Assembly: GCA_031552735.1 (NCBI GenBank) | Contig: JAVBMF010000032.1 | Location: 1 to 38,813, forward strand | Origin: JAVBUY01 sp031552735 | GTDB taxonomy: Bacteria > Bacillota > Clostridia > Christensenellales > Aristaeellaceae | DNA length: 38,813 nt | Reading direction: 5' to 3' | In this document: piece after piece, positions 1-7,497 of the stretch | Numbering within the stretch: position 1 is the stretch's first letter | Layout of the letters: every line of letters starts with the position of its first letter | Notes under the pieces: generated by a model | The model's database searches: none | Told to the model about the DNA's origin: nothing | Seen by the model: the letters and a program-made list of their open reading frames with translations, nothing else | Position numbers and translations under genes: made by a program

Positions 1-12
1 CTTGCGTAGCAA

Positions 13-316
13 GCGACTATGGCGAATTGAGGGAGGCACCCGAGCGAGGCGAGCATATGCCCATAGCGGCCAACCGGCGAACCCGGGCGCAATTGCCTTT
101 CTGGTTCTCTTTGGGCTTATCCAAAGAGAACACGTACCCCCATTTGGGCTTATCCAAAGAGAACACGTACCCCCAAACCATGGGAAAATCACATACTCCA
201 AAGAGTACCCCGCCCCCTCTCAATTCACACGGCCTCCCATGCGCACTGCGCATGGATCGCCTCGCGTTCATTGGGCTTCCGCGCCGTCTTTTCGCTCCTC
301 AATTCGCCATAGTCGC
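13..316. repeat. 19-bp perfect inverted repeat flanking a repeat-rich intergenic region
   Basis: Positions 13-31 (GCGACTATGGCGAATTGAG) recur as an exact reverse complement at 298-316. Between the arms lie other repeats and no convincing gene. The open frames that cross this stretch have no ribosome binding site and consist of repeat translation. It may be a decayed mobile element or a repeat nursery; no transposase is visible. Confidence 0.75.
110..175. repeat. Two exact 33-bp direct repeats, each holding a hairpin
   Basis: Two adjacent identical 33-bp units occupy 110-142 and 143-175. Each contains a stem around GCTTAT in which TTTGG pairs with CCAAA. In the first copy the stem extends to 10 bp (TTCTCTTTGG with CCAAAGAGAA). 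It lies upstream of the sulfatase promoter; role unknown. Confidence 0.85.
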
Positions 317-364
317 CTGCTGCGCACGCTCCTTGGCTCATTGGGCTTCCGCGCCGTCTTTTCG
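268..364. repeat. 27-bp direct repeat, two copies
   Basis: A 27-bp stretch centred on TTGGGCTTCCGCGCCGTC occurs at 268-294 and again at 338-364 with the same sequence. The second copy abuts the 24-bp tandem array, which suggests that the whole 1-490 segment grew by local duplication. Confidence 0.7.
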
Positions 365-367
365 GCC

Positions 368-490
368 CACTGGGCCGACGGCGCTCCGCCCCACTGGGCC
401 GACGGCGCTCCGCCCCACTGGGCCGACGGCGCTCCGCCCTACTGGGCCGACGGCGCTCCGCCCCACTGGGCCGACGGCGCTCCGCCCCAC
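368..490. repeat. 24-bp tandem repeat array, about five copies
   Basis: The unit runs CACTGGGCCGACGGCGCTCC plus GCCC. It is repeated at 368, 392, 416, 440 (one base change) and 464, followed by a partial copy. Each unit carries the near-palindrome GGGCCGACGGCGC. Both strands give open frames of repeated peptides here, which is a repeat artefact and not evidence of a gene. There are no spacers, so it is not CRISPR. Confidence 0.85.
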
Positions 491-517
491 TGGGCGGCCT
501 CGGCACCCCTCTCCCGC

Positions 518-546
518 TTGTGCAGAATGGAAAATTGCGGTACAAT
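518..546 (+). promoter_or_regulatory. Sigma-A type promoter for the sulfatase operon
   Basis: TTGTGC (518-523), a 17-bp spacer, then TACAAT (541-546). It sits 36 bp upstream of the first sulfatase start and just after the tandem repeats. Spacing is ideal, and both hexamers are close to consensus. Confidence 0.6.
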
Positions 547-581
547 ATCCTTTGATCCACTGTACAAAGGAGAATACCCGC

Positions 582-2291
582 ATGCAAGCACAACCACCAA
601 GCCCCGCGCGCGGCCTGTGGCGCGACGAGCGCCCGCTTACATCCCGGCTGCTGCTGTCGCTGCCGGTCGCGCTGGGCTGGGGCGTCACATTTTTCATCTT
701 TGGCATTTTAGATTTGTATCTGCAAAATCGCAGCGTGCTGACCTTCCAATTCGCGGACATCGCGCCAGCCGCGCTGCTGCTGGGTCTTGCGGTGACGATC
801 TGCATGTTCGCGGCGCTGGCGCTGCTAAAGGGCCGCGTGCTGGACGCCGCCGTATCGCTGCTGTGGGGCATGCTGGTCGCCGGGTATATGCAGGGCACGT
901 TCCTCAACCTGCCGCTGGGCGCGCTGGACGGCAACGCCATCGCGTGGCAGACCTATCGCGCGCACGCGCTGATCAATGTGCTGATCTGGGGCGTGATCAT
1001 CGCGCTGCCGTTCGCGCTGAAATCGCTGGCGCCGCGCGCGTGGCGGCTGGTCATCCCCATGGTGCCGCTGGTGCTCATCGGCATGCAGGCCGCCGGGCTG
1101 GTCAGCACACTGGCTGCCGCCGGGCCGCCCTCGGCCGCGCGCAACCGCTATCTGTCCGAGGCCGGGATGTTCGAGATGTCCACCCAGGACAACATCCTGG
1201 TATTCGTCGTGGACTGCATGGACACGCGCTTCATCGACGAAATCATGGGACAGACCGAGGACTTCTTTGACGCGCTGGACGGCTTCACGTTCTATCGCGA
1301 CACCGTATCGCTCTACAGCCAGACGTATCCGTCGCTGCCGTACCTGCTGACCGGGCAGGAGTGCCACTACACCGGCTCGATGGATCAATACATGCGCGAG
1401 GCGTACGCCAGCACGCGCTTTTTGCCCACACTGCGCGACGACGGCTACGCCATCAAGCTCTACACGCAGGAGAAATACACCTATTCCGACATCGCGCAGC
1501 TAGAGGGGCTGGCCGACAACATCCTCGATGGCAAGGTGCAGGCCGATGTGCCCGCCATCCTGTCGCAGATGTCGCTGCTGTCGGGCTTTCGCTACATGCC
1601 GCACGCGCTCAAGCCGTCGTTCTTCATGTCCACCGCCGCGCTGGAGGGCCTGATGCAAATGCCCGACGGCCTCGCGCCGTATGCGCTGGACGACATCCGC
1701 ATCTATCAGCGGCTGATGCGCGACGGGCTGACCACCCGGTCGGACAAGAAGAACTTCACGCTGATCCACATGTTCGGCAGCCACTCGCCGTATGTGATGA
1801 ACGAGAAAATCGAGCCGGTGCCCGAGGGCTTTGGCGACCAGTATCAGCAGACGCGCGGCTGCTTCCAGATCATTTACGCGTTCATGAGTCAGCTCAAGGA
1901 TTTGGGGCTGTACGAGGACGCCACCGTGCTGATCATGGGTGATCACGGCGATACCACGCGCGGCGTGCCGCTGGGCGATTACCGTCTGGCCGCGCTGTTC
2001 TATAAGCCGAGCGGCGTCGCCGAGGAGCCGCTGGCCTACTCCGACGCGCAGATATCGCACCGGGATTTTCAGGCGACCATCCTGGCCAACGCCGGGCTGG
2101 ACTATGCCGACTATGGCCGCGTCATCGACGACATCCCCGAGGACGAGGACCGCGTGCGCGATTACTTCCACCGCGTGGAGTTCAATCCGCCCAAGCCACT
2201 GTATCAGCAGCATTTCCACGTCGAGGGCTATGGCGAGGATTTCGAGCATTGGCACCTTGTCGATGAAATCCCGATGGAGTACAATTATTAG
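582..2291 (+). CDS. Membrane-anchored sulfatase/alkaline-phosphatase-superfamily enzyme (copy 1)
   Basis: 569 aa. The start is set by AAAGGAG ten bases upstream of the ATG; upstream in-frame codons run into repeat sequence. The N-terminal third has about five hydrophobic spans (near residues 24-46, 58-82, 86-104, 129-147 and 155-178), followed by an extracellular catalytic domain from about residue 200. Superfamily landmarks are visible: VVD at 209-211, a likely nucleophile Thr in YSQTYPSLPYLLTG (about 248), GSH near 401, and GDHGD at 453-457. The architecture resembles LTA-synthase or phosphoglycerol-transferase enzymes, but the substrate cannot be read from sequence. It is followed after 37 bp by a close paralogue in the same register, so the two arose by tandem duplication and are probably co-transcribed. 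Confidence 0.8.
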   Translation: MQAQPPSPARGLWRDERPLTSRLLLSLPVALGWGVTFFIFGILDLYLQNRSVLTFQFADIAPAALLLGLAVTICMFAALALLKGRVLDAAVSLLWGMLVAGYMQGTFLNLPLGALDGNAIAWQTYRAHALINVLIWGVIIALPFALKSLAPRAWRLVIPMVPLVLIGMQAAGLVSTLAAAGPPSAARNRYLSEAGMFEMSTQDNILVFVVDCMDTRFIDEIMGQTEDFFDALDGFTFYRDTVSLYSQTYPSLPYLLTGQECHYTGSMDQYMREAYASTRFLPTLRDDGYAIKLYTQEKYTYSDIAQLEGLADNILDGKVQADVPAILSQMSLLSGFRYMPHALKPSFFMSTAALEGLMQMPDGLAPYALDDIRIYQRLMRDGLTTRSDKKNFTLIHMFGSHSPYVMNEKIEPVPEGFGDQYQQTRGCFQIIYAFMSQLKDLGLYEDATVLIMGDHGDTTRGVPLGDYRLAALFYKPSGVAEEPLAYSDAQISHRDFQATILANAGLDYADYGRVIDDIPEDEDRVRDYFHRVEFNPPKPLYQQHFHVEGYGEDFEHWHLVDEIPMEYNY

Positions 2292-2328
2292 CAAGCGCAC
2301 CGCCACGAAAGTTTGGAGGAAACCACCC

Positions 2329-4044
2329 GTGCAAGACAATCACACCGCCGCGACCCATGGCCTGTGGCGCGACCAGCGCCCATTCACATCCCGGCTGCTG
2401 CTGGCGCTGCCCGTCGCGCTGGGCTGGGGCGTCACGTTCTTCCTCTTTGGCATCTTAGACCTGTACCTGCACAACAAGGGCGTGCTCACCTTCCTGTTTG
2501 CCGACATCGCGCTGCCCACGCTGCTGCTGGGGCTTGTGGTGGCGGCGGGCATGTTCGCGGTGCTGGCGCTGCTAAAGGGCCGCGTGCTGGATGCCGCCAT
2601 ATCGCTGCTGTGGGGCATTTTGGTCGCGGGGTATGTGCAGGGCACGTTCCTGAACCTGCCGCTGGGCGAGCTGGACGGCGTCGCCATTGTGTGGGACGCG
2701 TACCGCACGCACGCGGTGGTCAACCTGCTGATCTGGGGCGCGATCATCGGGCTGCCGTTTGTGCTGCACGCGCTGTGCCCCAAGCCGTGGAAAATGCTGA
2801 TGGTCATTGTGCCGTGGGTGCTCATCGGCATGCAGACCGCCGGGCTGGTCAGCACGCTGGCCACCGCGCGCGGCCTGTTCGCCCCGCGCGATCGCTATCT
2901 GTCGGAGGCCGGGGTCTACGAACTGAGCGACAGCGACAACATTCTGGTGCTGGTGGTCGATCGCCTGGACGGGCGGTTTATTGACAAAATCATGGGCATG
3001 AAGGAGGATTTTTTCGATCCACTGGACGGTTTCACCTACTACCGCGACACCACGTCGCTGTACAGCCAGACCTACCCCGCCGTGCCGTACATGCTGACCG
3101 GCGAAAAGTGCACCTTTGACACCCCTGCGGACGACTTCTGCGACATGGCGTACGCCAAATCGCGCTTTCTCCCCACCCTGCGTGCGTTGGGCTATACCAC
3201 CAAGCTGTACATCCAGCTGCAATACGCGTACACGCGCATCCAGCAGATCGAGCCGCTGGCCGACAACATCCTCGATGGCAAGATCGAGGCCGACGTGCCC
3301 GCCATCCTGTCGCAGATGTCGCTGCTGTCCGGCTTCCGGTACGTGCCGCACGCGCTGAAGGCGTCGTTCTTCATGTCCACCGCCGCGCTGGAGGGCCTGA
3401 TGGCGCTGCCCGAGGGCCTCGCGCCCTATCAGCTCGACGACTACCGGCTGTATCAGGGGCTGGTCAACAACGGCCTGACCACCCAGTCCGACAAGAAGAA
3501 TTTCACCTTCCTGCACCTCAAGGGCAGCCACTACCCCTTTGTGCTCAATGAGAAGATCGAGCAGATCCCGTGGGAGCAGGGCGGCGAGATCCCCCAGACC
3601 ATGGGCTGCTTCGAGATCATCTATGAGTACCTGAACCGCATGCGCGAGCTGGGCCTCTATGAGCAGGCCACCATCCTCATCCTGGGCGACCACGGCGGCA
3701 CCAACCGCGGCGAGGAGCTGAGCGATTACACCACCGCCGCGCTGTTCTATAAGCCCGGCGGGCGCGCCGATGTGCCGCTGGATTACTCCGACGCGCAAAT
3801 TTCGCACACCGAGTTCCAGGCCACCATCCTCAAGGCCGCCGGCGCCGACTATGCCGACTATGGCCGCGCCATCGACGACATCCCCGAGGACGAGGACCGC
3901 GTGCGCGAGTTCTATCACCGCATCGAGGGCGGCGACCCCGTGCCCGACTATCAGGAGCACTACGAGATCGACAGCTACGCGGAGAACTTCGACAACTGGT
4001 ATAAGCTAGAGGACATCCCGATCAAATATTTGCATGGGACGTGA
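2329..4044 (+). CDS. Membrane-anchored sulfatase/alkaline-phosphatase-superfamily enzyme (copy 2)
   Basis: 571 aa. It starts at GTG, with GGAGGA nine bases upstream; no ATG fits. It is aligned almost residue for residue with the upstream gene: the same membrane-span layout, VVDRLDGRF near 209-217, YSQTYPAVPYMLTG near 245-258, and GDHGG at 453-457 where copy 1 has GDHGD. The catalytic side faces outside by analogy with LTA-synthase-like enzymes. Divergence is greater around 260-300 and in the C-terminal region, which may mean different substrates. Its TGA overlaps the ATG of the next gene, so the three genes look like one operon. Function beyond the superfamily is inferred. Confidence 0.8.
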   Translation: MQDNHTAATHGLWRDQRPFTSRLLLALPVALGWGVTFFLFGILDLYLHNKGVLTFLFADIALPTLLLGLVVAAGMFAVLALLKGRVLDAAISLLWGILVAGYVQGTFLNLPLGELDGVAIVWDAYRTHAVVNLLIWGAIIGLPFVLHALCPKPWKMLMVIVPWVLIGMQTAGLVSTLATARGLFAPRDRYLSEAGVYELSDSDNILVLVVDRLDGRFIDKIMGMKEDFFDPLDGFTYYRDTTSLYSQTYPAVPYMLTGEKCTFDTPADDFCDMAYAKSRFLPTLRALGYTTKLYIQLQYAYTRIQQIEPLADNILDGKIEADVPAILSQMSLLSGFRYVPHALKASFFMSTAALEGLMALPEGLAPYQLDDYRLYQGLVNNGLTTQSDKKNFTFLHLKGSHYPFVLNEKIEQIPWEQGGEIPQTMGCFEIIYEYLNRMRELGLYEQATILILGDHGGTNRGEELSDYTTAALFYKPGGRADVPLDYSDAQISHTEFQATILKAAGADYADYGRAIDDIPEDEDRVREFYHRIEGGDPVPDYQEHYEIDSYAENFDNWYKLEDIPIKYLHGT

Positions 4045-4868
4045 TGAAAATGCAGCGCAAGCCTGAGCTGGAGAAGATCATCATACGGCGTGAGAACGAG
4101 CTGGATCACCGCGTCGTCGAGCATGTGACGCGCGAGGCGTTTTGGGGGAAGGAGCAGCCCGGCTGTGACGAGCACCTGCTGGTGCGCAAGCTGCGCGCCT
4201 GCCGTTCGTTTGTGCCCGCGCTGGACTGCGTGGCGATTGTCGATCAGGCGCTGGTGGGCAGTATCCTCTATAGCAAGTGCCACGTCGTCTCCCCGAACGG
4301 CACGGCGCACGAGCTGCTGACCTTTGGCCCGCTCAGCGTGCTGCCCAGCTATCAGCAGCGCGGCGTCGGCTATGCGCTGGTCTCGCGCACGCTGCTGGTC
4401 GCGCGCGGGATGGGCTATCGCGGCGTGGTCATCACCGGGCACCCCGCGTACTACGCGCGCTTTGGCTTTCAGCCCGCGGCGCAATACGGCATGCATCTGG
4501 GCGGGCGCACGTTTGACGCGCTGATGGCGCTGTCGCTGGAGCCCGGCGGGCTGGACGGCATCCACGGCGAGGTGCGGTTTGACCCGGTGTTTGACATGCT
4601 GACGCCCGAGGCGGTCGCCGCCTATGACGTGCAGTTTCCGCCCAAGACCAAGCGCGTCATGCCCACCCTGGACGTCATCACCGACCGCCTGCCCGACCAT
4701 GTGCGCCAGGCGATGGCCGACGCGGGCATCACCAGCGTGGTGGAGCTGTCGCACAAAAGCCGCCGCGAGCTGGCCGCGCTGGACGGCGTGGGCGAAAGCG
4801 AGGTTAAGATCATGGAACAGGCGCTGGAAGAGCTGGGGTATCCGCGGCGAATGCCCGGGGAAAGATAA
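4044..4868 (+). CDS. GNAT-family N-acetyltransferase with C-terminal RpoA-CTD-like helical domain
   Basis: 274 aa, starting at the ATG within TGATG that overlaps the previous stop; a GTG three bases earlier and an ATG six bases later are alternatives. Residues 12-160 are a GNAT fold: the acetyl-CoA loop is QQRGVG (104-109), and HPAYYARFGF (133-142) is typical of the YhbS-like branch. Residues 213-265 form a helix-hairpin-helix segment (ITSVVELSHKSRRELAALDGVG) that resembles the C-terminal domain of the RNA polymerase alpha subunit. The fusion suggests that acetylation may be directed to DNA- or polymerase-bound targets, but that is inference. It is the last gene of the operon and is followed by a strong terminator. 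Confidence 0.78.
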   Translation: MKMQRKPELEKIIIRRENELDHRVVEHVTREAFWGKEQPGCDEHLLVRKLRACRSFVPALDCVAIVDQALVGSILYSKCHVVSPNGTAHELLTFGPLSVLPSYQQRGVGYALVSRTLLVARGMGYRGVVITGHPAYYARFGFQPAAQYGMHLGGRTFDALMALSLEPGGLDGIHGEVRFDPVFDMLTPEAVAAYDVQFPPKTKRVMPTLDVITDRLPDHVRQAMADAGITSVVELSHKSRRELAALDGVGESEVKIMEQALEELGYPRRMPGER

Positions 4869-4888
4869 CCAGACTTCGTGCTGCACAC

Positions 4889-4932
4889 AAAGTCCTCCCG
4901 CATACCAAGCGGAGGACTTTTCGTTTTTTTGC
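4889..4932 (+). terminator. Intrinsic terminator of the host sulfatase/GNAT operon
   Basis: AAAGTCCTCC (4889-4898) pairs with GGAGGACTTT (4911-4920), a perfect 10-bp stem with a 12-base loop. It is followed by TTCGTTTTTTT. It begins 20 bp after the GNAT stop codon. Confidence 0.9.
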
Positions 4933-5024
4933 GCGCTACTTTTCCTCTCACCCGCCATCCGGCGGCGCATAGGATGGAAGCGTAGGATTCCCCCAACAGG
5001 GAAGATCAACAAGGAGGTATGTAC

Positions 5025-5063
5025 ATGTCCTTCTATTCGTACAAAAACGACACATCCATCTAA
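5025..5063 (+). pseudogene. Host gene start interrupted after 12 codons (candidate attL)
   Basis: AAGGAGGTATGTACATG is a textbook ribosome binding site and start, but the frame reads MSFYSYKNDTSI and stops at 5061-5063. Phage-type sequence follows directly. The simplest reading is that the prophage integrated near the 5' end of a host gene, leaving this stub on the left and the remainder beyond the right end of the prophage. A genuine short leader peptide is the alternative. The right junction is not in the window, so the att core cannot be defined. Confidence 0.45.
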
Positions 5064-5117
5064 AAACGGCTCAACAAGGCCGTTTATAGCCGTTCACACC
5101 TCCAAAGCCATCGCGTC

Positions 5118-5136
5118 TTGTAGCAATTTTGTAGCA
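5118..5136. repeat. TTGTAGCA direct repeats near the prophage end
   Basis: TTGTAGCA occurs at 5118-5125 and 5129-5136, an 11-bp (one helical turn) period. Such short phased repeats beside a prophage boundary are typical of integrase arm-type binding sites. The assignment is inferred from position only. Confidence 0.4.
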
Positions 5137-5186
5137 CAGCCAGAAAAATGCGAAATTCAGAAAACCGAAATATTCATACCCCTTGA

Positions 5187-5224
5187 ATAAAAAACCGCCC
5201 GCCAGCCGTCATCGGCCAGCGGGC
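5187..5224 (-). terminator. Intrinsic terminator of the phage late operon
   Basis: Read on the minus strand, CGCCCGC (5224-5218) pairs with GCGGGCG (5201-5195), with partial pairing inside the loop. The run GGTTTTTTATT follows. It lies just after the last phage gene (stop at 5230). The rest of 4869-5229 holds only the host terminator, the interrupted start, TTGTAGCA repeats and a small AACGGC/GCCGTT hairpin at 5065-5085. Confidence 0.85.
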
Positions 5225-5229
5225 GTTGC

Positions 5230-5766
5230 TTATCCGGGGTATCCCCTATCGCGCTCTTTTTTTTCGGCATCATCGTGCACATTGTGGTAGCCCACTTGGT
5301 AGCGGCTTACATGGTGATACGCCCAGTCTGCCAGTGCTCCTTCCTTAACCGTTCGGCGCACCTCGATCAACCTGCAAAACAGTGCATCCGTTCGGCAATA
5401 CAGCTTCTCGGCAATCGGACGAAATCCCGCCACAACCAGCTCGTTTGCGATCCTGTGAAGATGATCATATTCATCCTCCAGCTTCTGCCGCAACCCCTCG
5501 AAGTAGCCGGGGATGCTGTTCATGCTGTCCGGTAGCGAAAGCTGTACAGGGTATGCGCGCATTTCTGCACCAAACAGGTCATTCGCCGTACTGGCGATAT
5601 ACTGTTTCAGCCACATCGCGTCGTGCTCGTCGATTCGCGCCTCGCGCTTTTCCCCCTGCAATCCTAGGCTTTGCGCGCGGAGGTGCGCCAGTGCATTCCA
5701 TTCGGCAGACGCGCACAGCAGGTTAATTGCCGACTGTGCTAAGTCATGAAACTTCGTCGCGTCCAT
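5230..5766 (-). CDS. Helical phage accessory protein, possibly ferritin-like
   Basis: 178 aa and not recognised with certainty. The ATG at 5766 is chosen because it follows the previous stop by 8 bp with a modest AAGGTAGG-type ribosome site; the upstream extension reads as low-complexity Arg/Ala sequence. The protein is predicted mostly alpha-helical, with Glu/His-bearing helices (EDEYDHLHRIANELV, YHNVHDDAEKKERD) that recall four-helix ferritin/Dps-like proteins. No complete metal-binding set can be demonstrated. It is the last gene of the late operon, beyond the lysis cassette, a position often used by lysogenic-conversion or accessory genes. Confidence 0.65.
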   Translation of the reverse strand: MDATKFHDLAQSAINLLCASAEWNALAHLRAQSLGLQGEKREARIDEHDAMWLKQYIASTANDLFGAEMRAYPVQLSLPDSMNSIPGYFEGLRQKLEDEYDHLHRIANELVVAGFRPIAEKLYCRTDALFCRLIEVRRTVKEGALADWAYHHVSRYQVGYHNVHDDAEKKERDRGYPG

Positions 5767-5774
5767 ATGCTCGC

Positions 5775-6185
5775 CTACCTTTGCGCGTAGAACGGAAGTC
5801 GCTCTGCGGTTCCCGCCACATCGGACGTCGCTTCGTTGGGCGTGTGCTTCTCGATGCGTGCTTGCACAGCCTCTGCAAGCATGCCGACGCGCTCTTTGCG
5901 CTCTCCTGCTTCCATGCCCGCATGAATTTTCAGCGCCTCGTCCGCAAACTCTTTTGCAAATTCCAGCCACAGCAGGTCGCCATCCTCGCCGTGCATGTGC
6001 ACGGCTTGAAGCGCCTTGTATAGTTTGTGCATTGCCTCGCAGTACCCGCCGTCCGCGCAGCGCTCCAGGTGCTCCGCGTATGCCGCCGTTGCGCCAAGCG
6101 TCGGCAACATAGCTTCGCCGTGCCGCTCCAACATCTTTGCTTTCAAGTGCGCGCGAACTCTCGATGCTTCGTTTTTATAATCCAT
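5775..6185 (-). CDS. Hypothetical helical phage protein
   Basis: 136 aa and not recognised. The start at 6185 is preferred because GAGGTG lies at good distance upstream. An earlier ATG at 6245 overlaps the preceding stop (ATGAGTGA) and could also be used by coupling. The sequence is mostly alpha-helical with His and Cys residues (MLERHGEAMLP, HLERCADGGYCEAMHKLY, VHMHGEDGD), and its C-terminus reads ERLPFYAQR. Its length and helix pattern loosely resemble its downstream neighbour, 8 bp away, so the two may act together; this is only suggested by position. Confidence 0.6.
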   Translation of the reverse strand: MDYKNEASRVRAHLKAKMLERHGEAMLPTLGATAAYAEHLERCADGGYCEAMHKLYKALQAVHMHGEDGDLLWLEFAKEFADEALKIHAGMEAGERKERVGMLAEAVQARIEKHTPNEATSDVAGTAERLPFYAQR

Positions 6186-6237
6186 GCCTTTCACCTCGCT
6201 ATGGTTCTCGACATTTTTTGGCGTTTTGTCGCTTCTT

Positions 6238-6696
6238 TCACTCATCGGACGCCGAAGCGCGGTTGATCCGCCGCTCCATATCAGCCAGGTTCTTCCCCTG
6301 CGCCTCCATCATTTTGTGTATCTCGCCCAGGTTGCTGTTGATGGTCTGCATCATCGAACGGAACTCCTCCACCACCCGCATTGCCTCCTGGTAAACTGGG
6401 TTTTGCACGCTTGTACCTCCCTGCGTTGGTGCTGCTGCTGCCTGGGCAACCGGCATACCCCCCGCTGCTTCCTGCGCCGTTGCAGCGGAAGATGCTGTGG
6501 ATGGCTGGCCGTTCATGGCCGACAGAACTTGGTCCAGGCCTCCCGGCTGTCCGATTTTTGCCAGCAGCCCTTGAAGCTGTTGCGCCTTCGCCTGCGATGC
6601 CATGCCCTGCATCGTGTTTTCCGCAAACGAACGAAATGTCGGGTTGTTCTGGTACAAGCTTGCCAGCACGTCGCCTGTATTTATGTTTCCGTACAT
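6238..6696 (-). CDS. Hypothetical phage protein with Ala/Gln-rich linker and helical tail
   Basis: 152 aa. The second in-frame ATG (6696) is chosen because AGGAG lies 8 bases ahead of it; the first ATG (6705) would abut the site. It has an N-terminal segment (MYGNINTGDVLASLYQNNP), then a flexible Ala/Gln/Gly-rich middle (about 70-95), then a helical C-terminus (VVEEFRSMMQTINSNLGEIH) likely to form a coiled coil. No family is recognised. It is separated from the upstream gene by a 14-bp-stem hairpin and is followed by two other accessory genes. Confidence 0.65.
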   Translation of the reverse strand: MYGNINTGDVLASLYQNNPTFRSFAENTMQGMASQAKAQQLQGLLAKIGQPGGLDQVLSAMNGQPSTASSAATAQEAAGGMPVAQAAAAPTQGGTSVQNPVYQEAMRVVEEFRSMMQTINSNLGEIHKMMEAQGKNLADMERRINRASASDE

Positions 6697-6718
6697 GCGG
6701 TTCATCTCCTGTCAATAT

Positions 6719-6750
6719 GACGAGAGGGAGGGGCGACCCTCCCTCTCGTC
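6719..6750 (-). terminator. 14-bp perfect hairpin between accessory genes
   Basis: GACGAGAGGGAGGG (6719-6732) and CCCTCCCTCTCGTC (6737-6750) form a perfect 14-bp stem with a 4-base loop. It lies right after the stop of the 6759-7490 gene. No U-tract follows on the minus strand, so it may be an RNA stabiliser or processing element rather than a true terminator. Confidence 0.6.
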
Positions 6751-6758
6751 GCTTCCGC

Positions 6759-7490
6759 TTAGCAGCAGCCGAACACGTACGGCGGCCACTGGGTCGCGGG
6801 GTTGATGATCTTGTCGTTCAGGCCCAGCTGGTTGATCGCCGCGCCCTGCCTGGTGAAGTAGTTGCACAGCGTGCTGATGATCTCCTGCGTCTGGGCTTTC
6901 TGTGACATCCCGGCGATAGTCGCGTAAGCTGCGCGCAGCTCGGCATCCTTCGCGGTGTCCTTGATCGCGCACAGGATTTCGGTCTGGCCGTTTTTCAGGG
7001 CGCAGAAGTTCTCCTGGTCGCGCAGTTGCCCTTGAAAATCCAGCGTGGTGGTCAGCAGCTTCTGTTCGCAGCAGCACTTGTAATTCTCGAACGTGCCGGT
7101 GTTGACCGCCATCGCCATGTCCTTGAAGCCCAGCTGCATCTGGTTGCCCACATTCAGGGTCTGAACGGCGTTGTCGTGCGCGGCCTGCACGACGCCCTTT
7201 TCGGTTGCCGCGATGGACAGCAGCACGTCACGGTCGGCGGCGCAAATTTCTCCCTGCAGGCCGCTAATCATGCCCTGTAGCGCCACGGTCTGCGCGGGCA
7301 CTTCGTACCGCAGCTGACACACCTCGGCGCTGGTCACGCCGCCATTGTTGCCCCAGCCGCCGAAGCCGCCGTTGCCGAACGCGCTGCCCAGGAATCCACC
7401 CAGCGCCGCGCCGCCCGCTGCGCCACCCGCCGTGCCGCCGGTCGCCACAGGCAACGCCGCCGCCATCGGAGTAGCAATCTCGGTAAACAT
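6759..7490 (-). CDS. Gly-rich/CCCE-motif gut-phage protein of unknown function
   Basis: 243 aa. The N-terminal 55 residues are Ala/Gly-rich and hydrophobic and end in GNGGFGGWGNNGG. A helical middle (75-150) leads to YKCCCEQKLL, and the C-terminus is PPYVFGCC. I recognise the architecture (Gly-Trp-rich head, central CCCE cluster, long helices, terminal Cys) from many gut-phage genomes, where it has no assigned function. The Cys clusters suggest metal binding or lipid/disulfide chemistry, which is unproven. It has its own hairpin-structured leader (7498-7555) that may regulate translation, so it is probably controlled separately from the lysis genes. Confidence 0.7.
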   Translation of the reverse strand: MFTEIATPMAAALPVATGGTAGGAAGGAALGGFLGSAFGNGGFGGWGNNGGVTSAEVCQLRYEVPAQTVALQGMISGLQGEICAADRDVLLSIAATEKGVVQAAHDNAVQTLNVGNQMQLGFKDMAMAVNTGTFENYKCCCEQKLLTTTLDFQGQLRDQENFCALKNGQTEILCAIKDTAKDAELRAAYATIAGMSQKAQTQEIISTLCNYFTRQGAAINQLGLNDKIINPATQWPPYVFGCC

Positions 7491-7497
7491 AGAAAAA

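Noticed and set aside
368..490. Possible CRISPR array
   Set aside because: The 24-bp units are contiguous with no spacers and there are no cas genes.
4869..5229. tRNA gene as the integration site
   Set aside because: No cloverleaf or T-loop sequence can be found; the junction is in a protein-type reading frame.
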